Origin: Caulobacter sp.
GTDB taxonomy: Bacteria; Pseudomonadota; Alphaproteobacteria; Caulobacterales; Caulobacteraceae
DNA length: 33,132 bases
Assembly: GCA_026225565.1 (NCBI GenBank)
Contig: JAMFTA010000152.1
Span: 1 to 33,132, forward strand
Direction of reading: 5' to 3'
Made by a program: the position numbers and the translations under genes. Below are positions 33,132 to 33,132 of the stretch, in pieces. The notes below the pieces were generated by a model, which made no database searches, was not told the origin of the DNA, and saw only the letters and a program-made list of their open reading frames with translations. Position 1 is the first letter of the stretch; every line of letters starts with the position of its first letter.

Positions 33132-33132
33132 G

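Noticed and set aside
1-33132. tRNA, rRNA and CRISPR features.
   Set aside because: No cloverleaf with conserved T-loop, no rRNA-like stretch and no regularly spaced direct repeats were seen on reading; a covariance-model scan would be the decisive test.

Overview
This is a high-GC, gene-dense window whose content points to an alphaproteobacterium of the Caulobacteraceae type (Caulobacter or Phenylobacterium-like). The pointers are two large TonB-dependent receptors, TPR-fused sulfotransferases and 2OG-Fe(II) oxygenases, a FecI/FecR pair, and many ATGA-type start/stop overlaps. The assignment is an inference; no rRNA or marker gene is present. I saw no tRNA, rRNA or CRISPR array, and no gene-free stretch longer than about 300 bases (the longest is the 299-base gap at 4250-4548).

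Region 1 (1-12,606) is the most unusual. A small repeat protein and a lone Hpt phosphotransfer protein precede a cluster built around a TonB-dependent receptor (4549-7644). Around the receptor lie six putative modifying enzymes: two TPR-sulfotransferases, a TPR protein with a PF13759-type 2OG-Fe(II) oxygenase domain, a TPR protein with an aspartyl/asparaginyl beta-hydroxylase domain, and two tandem Sel1-prolyl-4-hydroxylase-like oxygenases. All six lack a visible signal peptide and all carry an N-terminal helical-repeat domain. This suggests cytoplasmic hydroxylation and sulfation of a shared protein or peptide, possibly the receptor itself or its ligand. The receptor gene contains a single in-frame amber codon (6178-6180) in an otherwise intact frame.

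Region 2 (12,677-23,856) is mixed. It holds a small secreted protein, a TauE/SafE permease divergent from a MarR-MFS efflux operon, an SDR-glycerol kinase (glpK) operon, an exported alkaline-phosphatase-superfamily enzyme, an LpxH-like metallophosphoesterase, two outer-membrane-barrel-like proteins and a VanY-type lipoprotein peptidase.

Region 3 (23,909-26,677) is a tightly coupled operon: a PadR regulator with a perfect 12-bp palindrome upstream, a four-helix membrane protein, a DUF347/COG4705 membrane protein, and then an exported YncE-like beta-propeller.

Region 4 (26,865-33,132, minus strand) is a cell-surface signalling locus: an ECF sigma factor, a FecR anti-sigma protein, an STN-domain TonB receptor and an exported metallo-beta-lactamase-fold hydrolase. 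A MITE-like palindromic element lies between fecR and the receptor gene, and its end supplies the fecR stop codon. At the far right is a decayed 3' remnant of an IS630-type transposase.
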